Below, piece by piece: positions 23,118 to 34,289 of a stretch of DNA of 64,000 bases; the first letter of the stretch is position 1; each line of letters opens with the position of its first letter. Origin of the DNA: Gorsachius magnificus. Lineage: Eukaryota; Chordata; Aves; Pelecaniformes; Ardeidae. The stretch lies in NCBI GenBank assembly GCA_034008185.1, contig CM067091.1:9093799-9157798 (forward strand), given 5' to 3'. The translations under genes were made by a program, and so were the position numbers. The notes beneath the pieces were generated by a model. The model did not search any database. It was not told the DNA's origin and was given only the letters and a program-made list of their open reading frames with translations.

Positions 23118-23851
23118 TCAGCCCAGGGGCAGCCCTGGCCCTGCCACAGGGACGGTCACTGCCTTCCCCGTCCTCTCCTGGACCCTTACCTCGAGGCTGC
23201 ACCTTGCTACTTTACACAGCTCCTTTTCAGACTGAAGCAGATTATTTAAAGAGTACAAATAAATTGGATATGAAATAACTCCTTTTATAATCTTCCCTGG
23301 AGTATCCAACATAAGAGAAACTGCATATTCAGTATCAAATTGGTACCAGACCCTCATATTATATAGTGTAAGAGTATGGAGATGCTTTACCCAACAAATC
23401 TCCTGGATCTGGGTGAATTTTATCTCCAGTTTACTGATGGATGAAGTGAGGAATGGACAGGCCATGTAACTCTCACCAATATATGTCATACACTGAAGGC
23501 CAAGAAGATCTCTGTTTTCTCCTGCTGAGTGATCATGCATATTATAATCGAGTCATCTGTATACTTCCTTGAAAAACTAAGCAAATTCCACTCTTTCAAA
23601 CATTTTCTCCAGTTATCAAATAGCTTATGTAGCTTCTCTGCATTCTCCCCAGCTAGCCAACACCCATGTGGAAACATGGCCTGCTGGTACACATGTGCAT
23701 CCCAGATGTACTGTACACTGCTGTACAGTTGTGACATCTCCCCTCTCCAAACATATACTCTTGCAGCTGAGAATGGAAAACCTTCTGGAGATATCCTGCA
23801 AGATGCAAGTAACTCTCTTTTGCCGAGTCCTCTGCAGCAACCCCTCCCCAT
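23118..23851 (-). other. Coding-like stretch of unknown identity (two offset frames)
   Basis: Two minus-strand frames of 121 codons (23851-23486) and 140 codons (23540-23118) overlap around 23500 in different phases, as a single frameshifted coding relic would. The inferred peptides are not low-complexity: they are rich in Trp, Tyr, Cys and aliphatic residues (for example AENAEKLHKLF-like and YNMRVWYQFDTEY strings). I recognise no family. Equal or longer frames occur by chance elsewhere in this window, so this may be nothing. Confidence 0.2.
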
Positions 23852-26800
23852 CTCACTTCCTCATGGCGCAGAATTTGTGAGCAAAGAGGTGACTCAGTAC
23901 TGACACCTTCTGCATTTGGCTGCAGAGAGGGGTTCACCCTTCCCAGGGCTAAGAAATTCAGAGGCATGTCCTGCTTATTGAGAAGCTTTGGTTGGATTCC
24001 CTTTATCCACCTCTGTGTTGTCCAGGGCCTAGGGTACAGAAGCTCATGGGGAAGAGGGGTTCTGTCTGTTCTACTAGAGTCTGATGGAGAGGTGCTCTGA
24101 TGCTGCACTGGTCCTGGACCCTGTCCTTGCTGTGCACTCAGGAGATGGTGGTGAGATCTGGGGTGACCCTTTCTGTGGGGCAGGGGTACCCACAGCCCCA
24201 CAGTCCACGATCCCACCCAACCTCCTTCACCTCCAGCAGTTTGATCTGTGGTTAAAGATCAACCCTTTTGGGAGGCACCTGCTGTCACTTCATTTCACAT
24301 CATCGGCCCTCTCTCCACCCCAGGCACTGCTGCAATGAAAGGCTCCTCTGCAGGTCTCAGCCATGGGCTTTTCTGTCACCTCCCAGTGCATGTGACACTT
24401 CACATCCTGATCGATGGCAAGTGCTCCACTGCTTTCATGGCAGGGACACCCCATAGGATGATTGCACTGCAGTTGCCAAAGGAATTTTCTTATCCCACCA
24501 GGCCTTCCTCCCACTGACTTCTAGGACTTTTTGCAACAAAGAGCGCTGGGCATGCATCTTCAGTGGACAGAAACACAGACAGAACACTGGTAACTGTCCT
24601 GCTCTGAGTGGGAGGTGGGCTGGAGAGCTCCAGGAGCCTCATCCCATCAATACAGCTATGAAGTAGCAGGAAAGAAATAATGGTGAGAACAACCAGCTGC
24701 ATTAGCAGTCCCATAGTGCACAGGGACAGTTTCTAGTGCTTCATAGATTAATACCAGAACCAGAAGAGTCTGAAGTCTGTCCATGAAAAGGAATGGAAAC
24801 TATTTCAGGACCCAGATGGCTCCTTCCACTCAGTAAACATGATTGATGTCCATTCACTACTTTTAAATATCTCTGCAGCAACTAGGACTGTGGCCTGTGA
24901 GGACCTGCTGAACTACCCAGTGTGTGAAATGGTCCACGTTCCTCCTGCAGCCATGTGCATGTGCATAGAGAAGCACTTCAAGGCAGATTCCCACAAATAC
25001 CTTCAGTCCTGCTCAATACCTTCAGGGAACCAGACAGATGGGATGCTCCCAAGCACAGGGCTGATGGCAGGCAGCCCCTGGCCTGGCCCCTGACATCAAT
25101 GGGGTTTAATGGCTGTTTAACTCTGGGATCCAGCAACTTCAAATCTCTTCATGGAGACACAGGGCTGCTGAGAGCTGGTGCAGTGGTACCAGGGAAAAGG
25201 CAGCAGCACACTGACGTTTCGGGAAAGCCTTGACTTCCCAGGAGCATCCCAGGGGCATTGTTCGGCCATGTATATCCATATCCCAGCAGGGAGTTTTGGA
25301 CTGGGGACTCATGGTGGAGTGGTTCAAGGTTTCTCTGCAGCACAGTCGGAGCCAGCCCCTTTTCATCTTCCTTTTTGTTCCTGTCCTTTGGGTGACAGCT
25401 CAGGGACAGAATAGGTTAATGGGAAAAGGTGTTCAGGGATGCCTGTCCTGCATCCCAGCAAGGTTGTGTGCTGGTTGCTATAGGTAAATGGTCCTCCTGA
25501 AATTTTGGAAGTGATTCAACAGCCAGCCCAGAGGAGCCCCTTCTCTACCACGGCCACAGGCACAAGGAGCAGGGGTCGCAGCTCTGGGTGCATCACCTGG
25601 GGCCAAGGGAGGAGAGAACAGTCACACAGAGAGCTCAGCATGGGCTCTGTGCAGTGTCGCCCAGCCCCTGGTAATAAGGATAGCAAATTAGACTTTAAAT
25701 AACCAGGACCTCTTCAGGAAAGAGAGTAAGATCCTCAGACGGCCTGATCTCCTCTTAATCCCTGCAAACAGACACCTCTGATTAGGAGGATTGGTTTCTT
25801 CTGGCAGGAGGGGCAGACTGAGGGCTTTGCCTGGCTGGAGAAAAGCAGTGACGTCTGGTGCTGTTTCCTAAACCCTGAGAGCCCCTGACTTCTGTCCCCA
25901 ATCTAATTCCCAGCCTTCTCACTTTTGTCCTCATCCTAGCACCAAACCCCCTTCGTTAGAGTCTGACCTGCAGCACGAGCATCTGTATCTCCCCATCGGT
26001 ACACGAAGCCCTAGATCAGAGAGGAGTGCTGAGCCTCTGGAAGGGGCGGGCGAGGTGGGCAGGAGTTGCCCCCGAGGATGCAGCGACAACTTTGTCTGCA
26101 AATGTTGTGCAGGCAGCGGGGCTGCTCCTCACTCCCCTGCACCACTGACACAAATTAGAGGAGCCACAGCACTGACACAAAGGTCTCAGTTAATGAGCAG
26201 GGGTACTAATGAATCTGTATGTTATCTCAATGTATCCTCTGCCTCTAGGACAGCCCCCGGGCGCTTCAAGCAAACAAATGAAGGAAACATGTCTATTAGG
26301 ATCTGCCATGCACCTGAGCCAGCCCTGTGGGCTGGGAGCTGGCTGGGTTCAGGACAACTGTACATTCACAGGAGCAGTTCATACAGGCTCACAACAAACA
26401 TTTCTGCTGAAGGTTTTCTGCAAGATTTGCCTGGGATTTGATCAAAACCAAAAATGAGATTTCTCTTGTTGGGGTTTGGGGGTTTTTTTTCAGTCTCATT
26501 TTCTTAATGAGATTCTGAAATTTCCACCCTCCCCCAATACATACCCTGATTTCTGTGTTGATGAAAATCAGTTTTGGCTGAAAATAATTTTGATGGAAAA
26601 TGTTCAGCTGTCTCTCCAGCAGGCTAAAGCCCTAACAGAGCCCTGCGATGCAAAAGGGCTGGCACAACTGAATGCCTTTGCTTTAAGAGGCAGCAAAGAG
26701 AACAGCCTCTGGCAAGAAAAGAGCCCCCTTCAAATCCAGCTGCATTCTTGGAGCAGCCTTGGAGAGATAGGAGACCCACTGAAGTATCTCAAACCACTAG

Positions 26801-29092
26801 CCAGTCGTGATGAGGAACACATTGTTTTCTGGCTGTTTTCTTTCCATCCTACCCCAGCTGGATGGCTCTGAAGGCACCTTCCAGACAGGGCAGCGGAGGA
26901 GAGAAATGGGGGTGATGCTGATGAGGCTCGGGGCTGAGCTGGGTACCGGGATGTTCTGCACCTGGGCAGGCTTGGGTGGGCATCTAGGCACTCAGAAGTG
27001 CCCAAGGAGAAGGAAGGGACATCTGGGTCTATATTTTGCTAATGTAAGTCTAGGGTGGCAGTTTTGTAATGGCTCAGCCTTAAGGGTCCTCATGGATAGC
27101 AGTAGCTCCAAAGTAGGGTGCCACTGGGGAATTACACCACTGACAGGGAGTGTGAATGGGATGCTGGACCCATGTGGGATGGGCCCTGCAGAAGAGAAGT
27201 TGTGACATGAAGCTGCCACAGCTCCCCGCAGGAAGAGTGCCGAGGAGGTGTCAGCAGCAACCCACCACCGGGGAGGTCTCATCACCTCACCACCCTGCAC
27301 TCTGGAGGGGACCAAGAGGTGAGAATTACAGCTACTGGGAGCATGCGAGCATTGTACAGAGCAGCATTGGCAGAGCAGCTCACCTACAGAAATCAAAGGT
27401 GGAAGAGCAGTGGAGCAAGAACAGGATGGTTTTGTGGGAAACCCGGGTTTGAAACAACTGGAGGCATGGGATGGCATCTGCCAAAAGGCAGGACATTTCA
27501 AAATGCCAACATCACCTCAGGCCTACATCTGAACAGTGAATTAAATAGCTCTGGAAATATGTCCAGGCACTGGGATCAACCAGCATGAGCAGCCCACACT
27601 ATCTCATGGACTTTCCCAGTCCCTGCAGCAGGATAGATGAGTCCAAAAATGTCCCAGGAACACTCCAGCTGCTGACTGTGTCCAGGAATTGCTTTGGGGA
27701 GAACTATCTGGCACAGTCCGAAATCCTGGGCCCTTTCAGACAACTTAGCAATGTAGTCAACTACATTTCTGACCCTGGCAAGCATTGCCCAGCTCTCTTT
27801 AATGTGTCTGCTGTGGTCTGCTGCTCTGTAGTGGAAGTGAGGGCTAAGGGCTTGGCATCTGGCATTGGTTCATCACAAGAAGGAAGCAACAACTCATTTT
27901 CTGCTATTAGATCCTGTAAGAATACTTTTAAAATGAGAGTTATGGGCTAACATATCCTTTCTGCATGGAGGGGGTAGACAGATCAATTAATCAATCAACT
28001 GATGGCTTGGACATACAAGCAGACCATTGTCACCCGAGGCTGAGTGGAGATCAGTGACATGCACCGTTGTAGCAATTTCACATTTGCTGCCATGCAATGG
28101 GGCTTTCATTTGCCATTTTTATGATTGTTTGTGCCACATCTGTCAATTTGTTGGCATCACATTCAACAGTGTTATCAACTGGGTGAATTTTGAACACAGA
28201 TTCAATAAAAGTACATGGTATGTATCCCAGGGTCACTGAGCACCCACAGGAACACCAGCACCTGCAGCCCCACACATGTCATTGCTAGAGGAGGCTCTTC
28301 GTGCCCTCCACCAGGGAAGGACAGACACAGGGACAAGGACAGCAGGAGTCCCTGCAATGACAGGTTGGGACCAAATGCTACTGCAGCACGTGGCAGCACC
28401 AAGAGGCTGGTGGAACCATCTTCCATTTGGGTAATGTCCTGGGCCTCTTCCCATGGACCGTTACCCCTGTTGCCACAGAGTGTGGAGGTGGATTTGTGCC
28501 CTGGGCTGGACACACAGTCCTCCCCATCTCACCAGCCTATTCTCAGGGACACAAGGGTGCAATCACCCCCAGCCCCTCCACCGCCAGCCAGTTATCTCAA
28601 TCAGCCTAGGAAAGGATTTATGGGGCATGGTGCTATTTCAGGGGCTGGACTCAACCAGCCAGCAGTCTTTCCCAGGCCTGGGTTCCTAATTAAACCCTTG
28701 TCAATTCTAACACCTTCCAAATGGAAAGAGACATCTGCTTTGTCCACTCATGTATCCAGCACACCAGATAATAAGGCAAACAGATTTGAGTGATCGGGAA
28801 TCCCAACACGTGGGTTATTTTTTTACACAAGTTCCCAGAGATTTTGCTTCAGGACAGTTGAACTGTATGGCACTCTAGAGAGTATGAAGTAACCTAATTC
28901 AATCCAAGCAACTCTTTGAACAAAGGAGTGCAGCCATTTGTCTTCTTGCTTAGATGTGCTAAAGACAATCCACTGTAAAGGCAAATAGAGTTTGCCCAAG
29001 GCTTAGCCACTGCACATTGATCTGCCCCCAGGGCCAATATCTATTAGTGAAAGGAGAAGAGGATGGCATTGCCTAAGTGTGCTGAAACACGT
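23852..29092. other. Non-coding stretch, nothing recognised
   Basis: Many overlapping frames, the longest 192 codons (28215-28793 +), all without domain resemblance. No recognisable repeat. Confidence 0.4.
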
Positions 29093-29105
29093 GGGGGGGG
29101 GGGGG
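29093..29105 (+). repeat. Poly-G tract (13 G)
   Basis: Uninterrupted run of 13 G. Length in homopolymers is error-prone in sequencing. Confidence 0.9.
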
Positions 29106-29544
29106 AGCAATAAGCAGAGCAGCTCTTCCAACTCCAGCTGCTCCCCAGTGAGGGAAAGCTCCGTGATCCTTATCCTGGCTGGATGGTCCTTACTTGGGGT
29201 TTGGTTCTGGGCATTGTAACTTGGGGACTGGTTTTGGAGAAGACTGACTGGGGCCCCCGCTCTCCCAGGCGGGCAGGCAGGTTCTGCCATGCCTTCAGCA
29301 CTGGGCTGGCACTGCACCACGTTTGTGCTGGGTTTTCACCCAACATCCCCTTGCCCAGGCTAGGGGACGAGTCGGGGGCAAGAGGGGGCTACAGGGGGTG
29401 TCCCCCACTCACCAGCTGGATTGTGTCCACCTGGCAGGGCTGGCTCTAGAGCGGTGCTGCTGCCTCTATCCCAATGCACCCAGCCACCAGGAGCGGGAGG
29501 GAGGCGGGAACTGTCTGTTTGTATATTTTACACTGTAACCTTTT
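29106..29544. other. GC-rich spacer, nothing recognised
   Basis: GC-rich, with two offset short plus-strand frames. It ends abruptly at the AT-rich block that follows. Confidence 0.4.
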
Positions 29545-30500
29545 GGGGTGGAAAATAGCTCTAAGCGCCAAAGAGGAAAATTAAAGTGCGTTTTAATGAT
29601 ATGTGTCTTATATCTGAATGAGCATCTTGGATTACAATATCATTGGGGTCCATGTAATGAAATCCAGCCAGTGAAAATCTCCCATCAGCTCCTTCTGCAT
29701 TAATACACATATTTACATTTTAGAGCTTAAATGTAACTATTCTGTTCTTTCAGAAGTAATTAAACTAGGCTTCAAATGAGGAAATAACCTCATGTACTCT
29801 CTGCCCGCCAACCACACATGAATATTAAAGTGGTCAGAAACAGATCTATTTGTGAAAAAAATTATAAATTAATTAAATGCAGTTTTCCTTCCCTGCAGCT
29901 TCATTCAACCTTTATAACAAAACCGACATGAAATGCATCTGTGTTCATTTGTTTAAAAAAATCCTTTGAACACATCTCCATCTCCATTTAAATTAAAAAA
30001 TGACTTAGCACAAAGAATAACAAGAAGCCTTCTGTGCAGGAATACAATGAGTAATGAACTTCACATCATATCTGCATGAAAGATTGTCAAGTTGGATATT
30101 GTTTTTCCATATGACCTGGTTTTTTTCTAATTATTGTATTTTTTCTGTCTCTGATTTTATAAACAGTGGCACCTCTCCCCTTAGCTGGCTTAAAAAGAGG
30201 TTTGTTTAATCTTTGACATTTCCTATTTCACAGGCTTCTTTGCAAGTGTCACACAATAGAGCCTTGTTGGTCTCAGTTTAATTAAACACAATTACTTTGC
30301 TTTAAGTAGCAGACGCAGTGACACTTCAAAAATTTCCAACTCGGTTCCTTTTCTGCTTGAAAAATAATACAGTGTCAGTGAATAATTAAAACATACAAAT
30401 CATCAGAATTAATTAACATCTTAACACTTTTAAGTGCTTAAGCGTCTTTATTTCTGGACATTTCATCTGAAAGGATTTTTGAAGACTGCTAGAATTTGCA
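29545..30500. promoter_or_regulatory. AT-rich, TAAT-rich block: candidate conserved non-coding element
   Basis: About 950 bp with a sharp fall in GC content relative to the GC-rich DNA before and after it. Homeodomain-type TAAT/ATTA cores recur: AAGTAATTAAACTAGG near 29754, AAATTAATTAAATGC near 29866, GTTTAATTAAAC at 30276-30287 and AGAATTAATTAACATC near 30404. There is no LINE, LTR or simple-repeat structure and no open frame. Vertebrate developmental enhancers and ultraconserved elements often look like this, but composition does not prove conservation. Confidence 0.4.
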
Positions 30501-30939
30501 AGAGCTTTTGGTGATATTCTCCTGGGTCATGGCCAGAGACCTTCACCTTTCTCAGCAGCCAGGCAAGGAGTTAAATCCCCGCAGCGTGCCACAAGGTCAC
30601 CTGCGATATGAAATCGCCTGTTCCTGTCTCCTCTGAATATGCAAAGCTGACTCCTGCGCCAGCACAACCCCCCTGACGCCGGGATGTTCTGCACCATCTT
30701 GCAAACTGAGTCCTGTAGGAACCAACCCTTTTTCAGTGCAATTCAGATCTGTGCTGATTCTCTGGCTTCTCTGTGAGAAAAACAGAAGATGTGCACGCGT
30801 TTGCAGGGAGTGCAGTATCAGCCATAGCTGGGAAGGCCCAGAGAGGGTTTTCTCATCGCCTCCCCTTCCCTGCACAGACTGGAGACCTCCAGAACCTCTC
30901 CAGCGCCAGCTCTGCAGCACATCGGGCTTTCAATCACTT
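30501..30939. other. Spacer, nothing recognised
   Basis: Mixed composition with a 107-codon minus-strand frame (30597-30920) that shows no domain. Confidence 0.35.
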
Positions 30940-31440
30940 ATTTCTATGCAGTTCACATGCACTTGTATAGTAATCTGTCAATATTCAGTGTGACCATTCC
31001 CATGCACTGGCCCATCAATATTTATTGCAGTAATTTCCACCCATCTGAATAATAGAAATTGCAGATGAAAAAGCCGGTCAGCAGCAGCGACAGGAAAGAA
31101 ATTGGGTGTCGCAGTTCTCAGTCAAGTGCCTGGAAGAGGCTGCTCTCAACTTGAAATGTAGCTTTGTGCCTTTCATCCCATTACACCTACTTGCTCCAAA
31201 CCAGTTCTTCTTCCTCTTTCATGAGTACACTTTTCAAATAATAATGGACTGGTGTCACGACCTTGCTGAAGCAGAGACTGCCGTGCTAAAAATATTAACG
31301 CTTTTCACCTTTGCTTCTGAGTCCCAAACAGTGCGGGTTTTCTCTGAACATTTCAAACATATTGATATAATTATAGAAATGAACTTGCCCCGTTCTGGCC
31401 ATAATATGAAAATCCACTGCATATGCATGTGAGTTTTGAT
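30940..31440. other. AT-rich block, possible extension of the preceding element
   Basis: Contains CCATCAATATTTATTGCAG near 31011 and the 10-bp palindrome TGCATATGCA at 31418-31427, which overlaps POU-type half sites. A 108-codon plus frame (31106-31432) has no family resemblance. Confidence 0.3.
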
Positions 31441-31789
31441 TTCAGGCAGCCTCTCTCTGCCCATCAGACTGGTGCATCATGTGGCGGACAAGTGGCTTCT
31501 TCAGGACACCGTGGCAGAGCTGGGAACAGAGCCCTAGATGCCCACGACCCGGAGTGGTCTTCAACATGCTCACACTTTCACTGAACACGTGGATGTAGTA
31601 ATTGCATCTCATATCCTACTCCTGTCCAAGCTAGATCTTCTTACCCCACTGCACTGGCCAGTCAGAGGGGTTGAGTCCTATTGTACCTACAATACCACCT
31701 TTGGAAATCTGGCAGGGCCAAGAGCATGGTGCACAAGCCAGCCCCAGGCATCCTCTGCACTGCAGGGATAGTCAGGACCAGAAACCTGG
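31441..31789. other. Spacer, nothing recognised
   Basis: Short stretch between the AT-rich block and the 5' edge of the interrupted CR1 copy. Confidence 0.35.
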
Positions 31790-32165
31790 GTGTTCAAGAC
31801 CACCTGAGGAACCTGAAAGTACATATGCCTATGGGACCCAACAGAATGGATCCCAGAGACCTAAGGTAACTGACTGATGTAGTTGCCAAGCCACTCTGCA
31901 TGATATTTGAAAAGTCATGGCAGCCAGGTGAAGTCCCTGATGACTGGAAAACACAAAACATTGCACCCATATTCAAAAGGCAAGGAGGACCCTGGGAACA
32001 GCCTACCTGTCAGCCTCACCTCTGTGCCCAGGAAGATGATGGAACAGATCCTCCTAGAAGCTACACTAAGGCACGTGGAGGACAGGGAGGTGATTCAAGA
32101 CAGCCAGCATGGCTTCACCAAGGGCAAGTCTTGTCTGACCAACCTAGTGGCCTTCTGTGATGGAA
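31790..32165 (+). mobile_element. CR1 LINE, left part of an interrupted copy (pre-RT and RT N-terminus)
   Basis: The most 5' CR1 sequence in the window. Translated pieces, in shifting frames, match the CR1 region before and at the start of the reverse transcriptase: [66 protein letters not shown] and [22 protein letters not shown]. At least two frameshifts separate them. CR1 homology stops at about 32165 and resumes near 33505 with the next residues of the same protein, so the copy was split. Confidence 0.9.
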
Positions 32166-33504
32166 GGTCCAAGATGGGGTACAGAGACAGTGGATGGTGC
32201 AGAGCTCCCTTTGTCCATTGCTATGGGAAGCTTCCAAATACCTACAGGAACACGACAGGATACAGAGATGTCGAGTGGTGCAGAGCTCCCTTTATGCACA
32301 GCTAGAGGGAGCTTCCAGCTGCCTGTAGGACCACAACAGGGTGCAGATTAGGGCTATGTGTGTTTCCTTATCTGTAGGTCAATGTCCTTGTAGAAAGTTG
32401 CAACACTCTCTAGCTGAGTAGTAGAGAAAGGAGAGGACATGTGAGTGCCATGATCCCGCCATGTCCCTGTCTGGGGATGTGGCTGTTGAAGACAGAGCAT
32501 CAAAGAACAGAGCAGCCCACCCCCATTGCTATGGGCAGCTCCTGCCTCCCTAACCAGGGGTCTCCCAGTCTCATGTCAAGGCTGTCCATCCCATGTCTCC
32601 CTGACAGACAGGAGACACGTGTCCTGGGCCAGCCGTGTCACCAACTCCACCGCAACGTGGGCCACCACCCGTGTTTTCCCCTCTGTGACCTGGATGCGAG
32701 GGCTGGTGCCAGGAGCTCATGTATGGCCCAGCCCTTGGCTACATGGGGAAAAAGTATGCAAGGCTTTGGCATGGCTTTAGGAAGCTTCCAGCTCCCTGTA
32801 AGACCATAACAGGGAATGGGTTGGGGCTATCTTATCTGTTCTGTAGCGCTGGCAGCTCTCTGGCTGAGTGTTGGAGGAGAGAGGACAGGAATGTGCCATG
32901 GCCTGGTCACATCCCTATCCAGGCATCTGGCTGTAATAGACAGAAGCAACAAAGGAGGAGCAGACACCCTCTACCACCATGGGCAGCCCCTTCCCATCCC
33001 TCCCCTGCCCTCCCCTCTCAGCCCTTGCTCACCTGGCACTTCTCTGCCAGCCTGGGCTGGCACAGCCCTTTTTATACCTGTCCTGGGCCACCCGCATCAC
33101 CAACAACTCCCGTGTGACATGGCCATCACGAAAGTTCTGTGTGCTGTGGCACAGCCATGACACCACGAGGGCTGGTTCTAGGAGCTGGTGGTTGTGACAT
33201 AGCCATGACATCACCAAGGTTGGTGCCTGGAGCTAGTGCTGCATCACTGTGACATGGTTATTATCTTCTACTAGTCAGGCAAGAAGAAACAATTAAATAA
33301 TAAACATAAAAATAAATAAATAAATAAAATAACAGCTGGCAATACTGGGGTGGGAAATTAGACAGCTGTGGCAACAATTCAATGAACAGAACCTCAGCAA
33401 AGGTTAGAAAAGAATTAAAAGCAGCAAGTCCTACCCACTGCCCAATTTCAAAGATTGTGTGGTACTTGCTGTTGAGATTTGTGGGTTTGAAAAATAAATT
33501 CAGC
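32166..33504. repeat. 1.3-kb insert with two-level tandem repeats inside CR1
   Basis: The insert separates neighbouring CR1 codons. Its left 1.05 kb is an old tandem array. Landmarks recur about 470 bp apart: GCTTCCAGCT at 32311 and 32784, and CGAGGGCTGGT at 32697 and 33166. The left end has an 81-bp subrepeat (GCTTCCA at 32230 and 32311; GGTGCAGAGCTCCCTTT in both). The right end has a 47-bp subrepeat (CAGCCATGACACCAC at 33151 and AGCCATGACATCACC at 33198). An AAAT-rich tract (33295-33332) follows, then about 160 bp flanked by the 10-bp direct repeat CAGCTGGCAA (33333 and 33501). I do not recognise the family. Confidence 0.75.
33295..33332. repeat. AAAT-rich simple repeat
   Basis: AATAAATAAATAAATAAAATAA-type tract, with imperfect units on its left side. 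Could be an A-rich retroposon tail. Confidence 0.85.
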
Positions 33505-34289
33505 TGGCAAGGGAAGAGCCACTGATGTCATCTGACCTCTGTAAGGCCTTTCACATGGTCTCCCATAATATGTTTGTCTCTAAATTAGAGAGATATGGAT
33601 TTGATCAATGGACTGTTCGGTGGATGAGGAATTGGTTGGAGGTCGCATCCAGAGGGTAGTGGTCAATGGCTCGATGTCCAGATGGAGATCAGTGTTCCTC
33701 AGAGGTCCATATTGGGACCAGTACTGTTTAACACCTTCATCAGTGGGATCAAGTGCACCCTCAGCAAGTTTGCGGATAACACTAAGCCGAGTGGTGTGTT
33801 TGACACCCCTGAGGGACAGAATGCCATCCGGAGGGACCTGGACAAGCTCGAGAAATGGGCCTGTGTAAACCTCACAAGGTTCAACAAGGCCAAGTGCAAG
33901 TTCCTGCACTTGGGTCTGGGCAGCCCCCAGTACCAATATAGGATGGGGGATGAAGGGATTGAGAGCAGCCCTGGGGAGAAGCACTTGGGGGTACTGATGG
34001 ATGAAAAGCTGGACATGAGCCGGCAATGTGCGGTGGCAGCCGAGAAAGCCAACCCTACCCTGGGCTGCATCAGGAGAAGCGTGGCCAGCAGGTCGAGGGA
34101 GGTGATTCTGCCCCTCTGCTCTGCTCTGGTGAGACCTCACCTGGAGCCCTGCGTCTAGCTCGGGGGTACCTAGCCCAGGAGAGACGTGAACCTATAGGAG
34201 CAGGTCCATGGAAATGATCCAAGGGCTGGAACACCTCTCCTATGAGGAAAGGCTGAGAGAGTTGGGGTTGTTCAGCCTGGAGTGCCTCT
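33505..34289 (+). mobile_element. CR1 LINE, right part of the interrupted copy (RT core)
   Basis: Continues the protein of 31790-32165: KGRATDV at 33508, a degraded KAFHMVS block, then [13 protein letters not shown] (33613), [12 protein letters not shown], an RT frame open from 33682 to 34158 with SKFADNTK (the catalytic FADD changed to FADN), [41 protein letters not shown] and RPHLEPCV. After a gap of roughly 50 codons the [12 protein letters not shown] block reappears near 34230, and homology ends at about 34289 before the C-terminus and 3' UTR. Both internal deletion and loss of the 3' end make this copy dead. Confidence 0.92.

Noticed and set aside
28215..28793. 192-codon plus-strand frame
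   Set aside because: Ser/Pro/His-rich without family resemblance; overlapped by frames in other phases.
33580..34140. 186-codon minus-strand frame
   Set aside because: Antisense shadow of the CR1 RT core.
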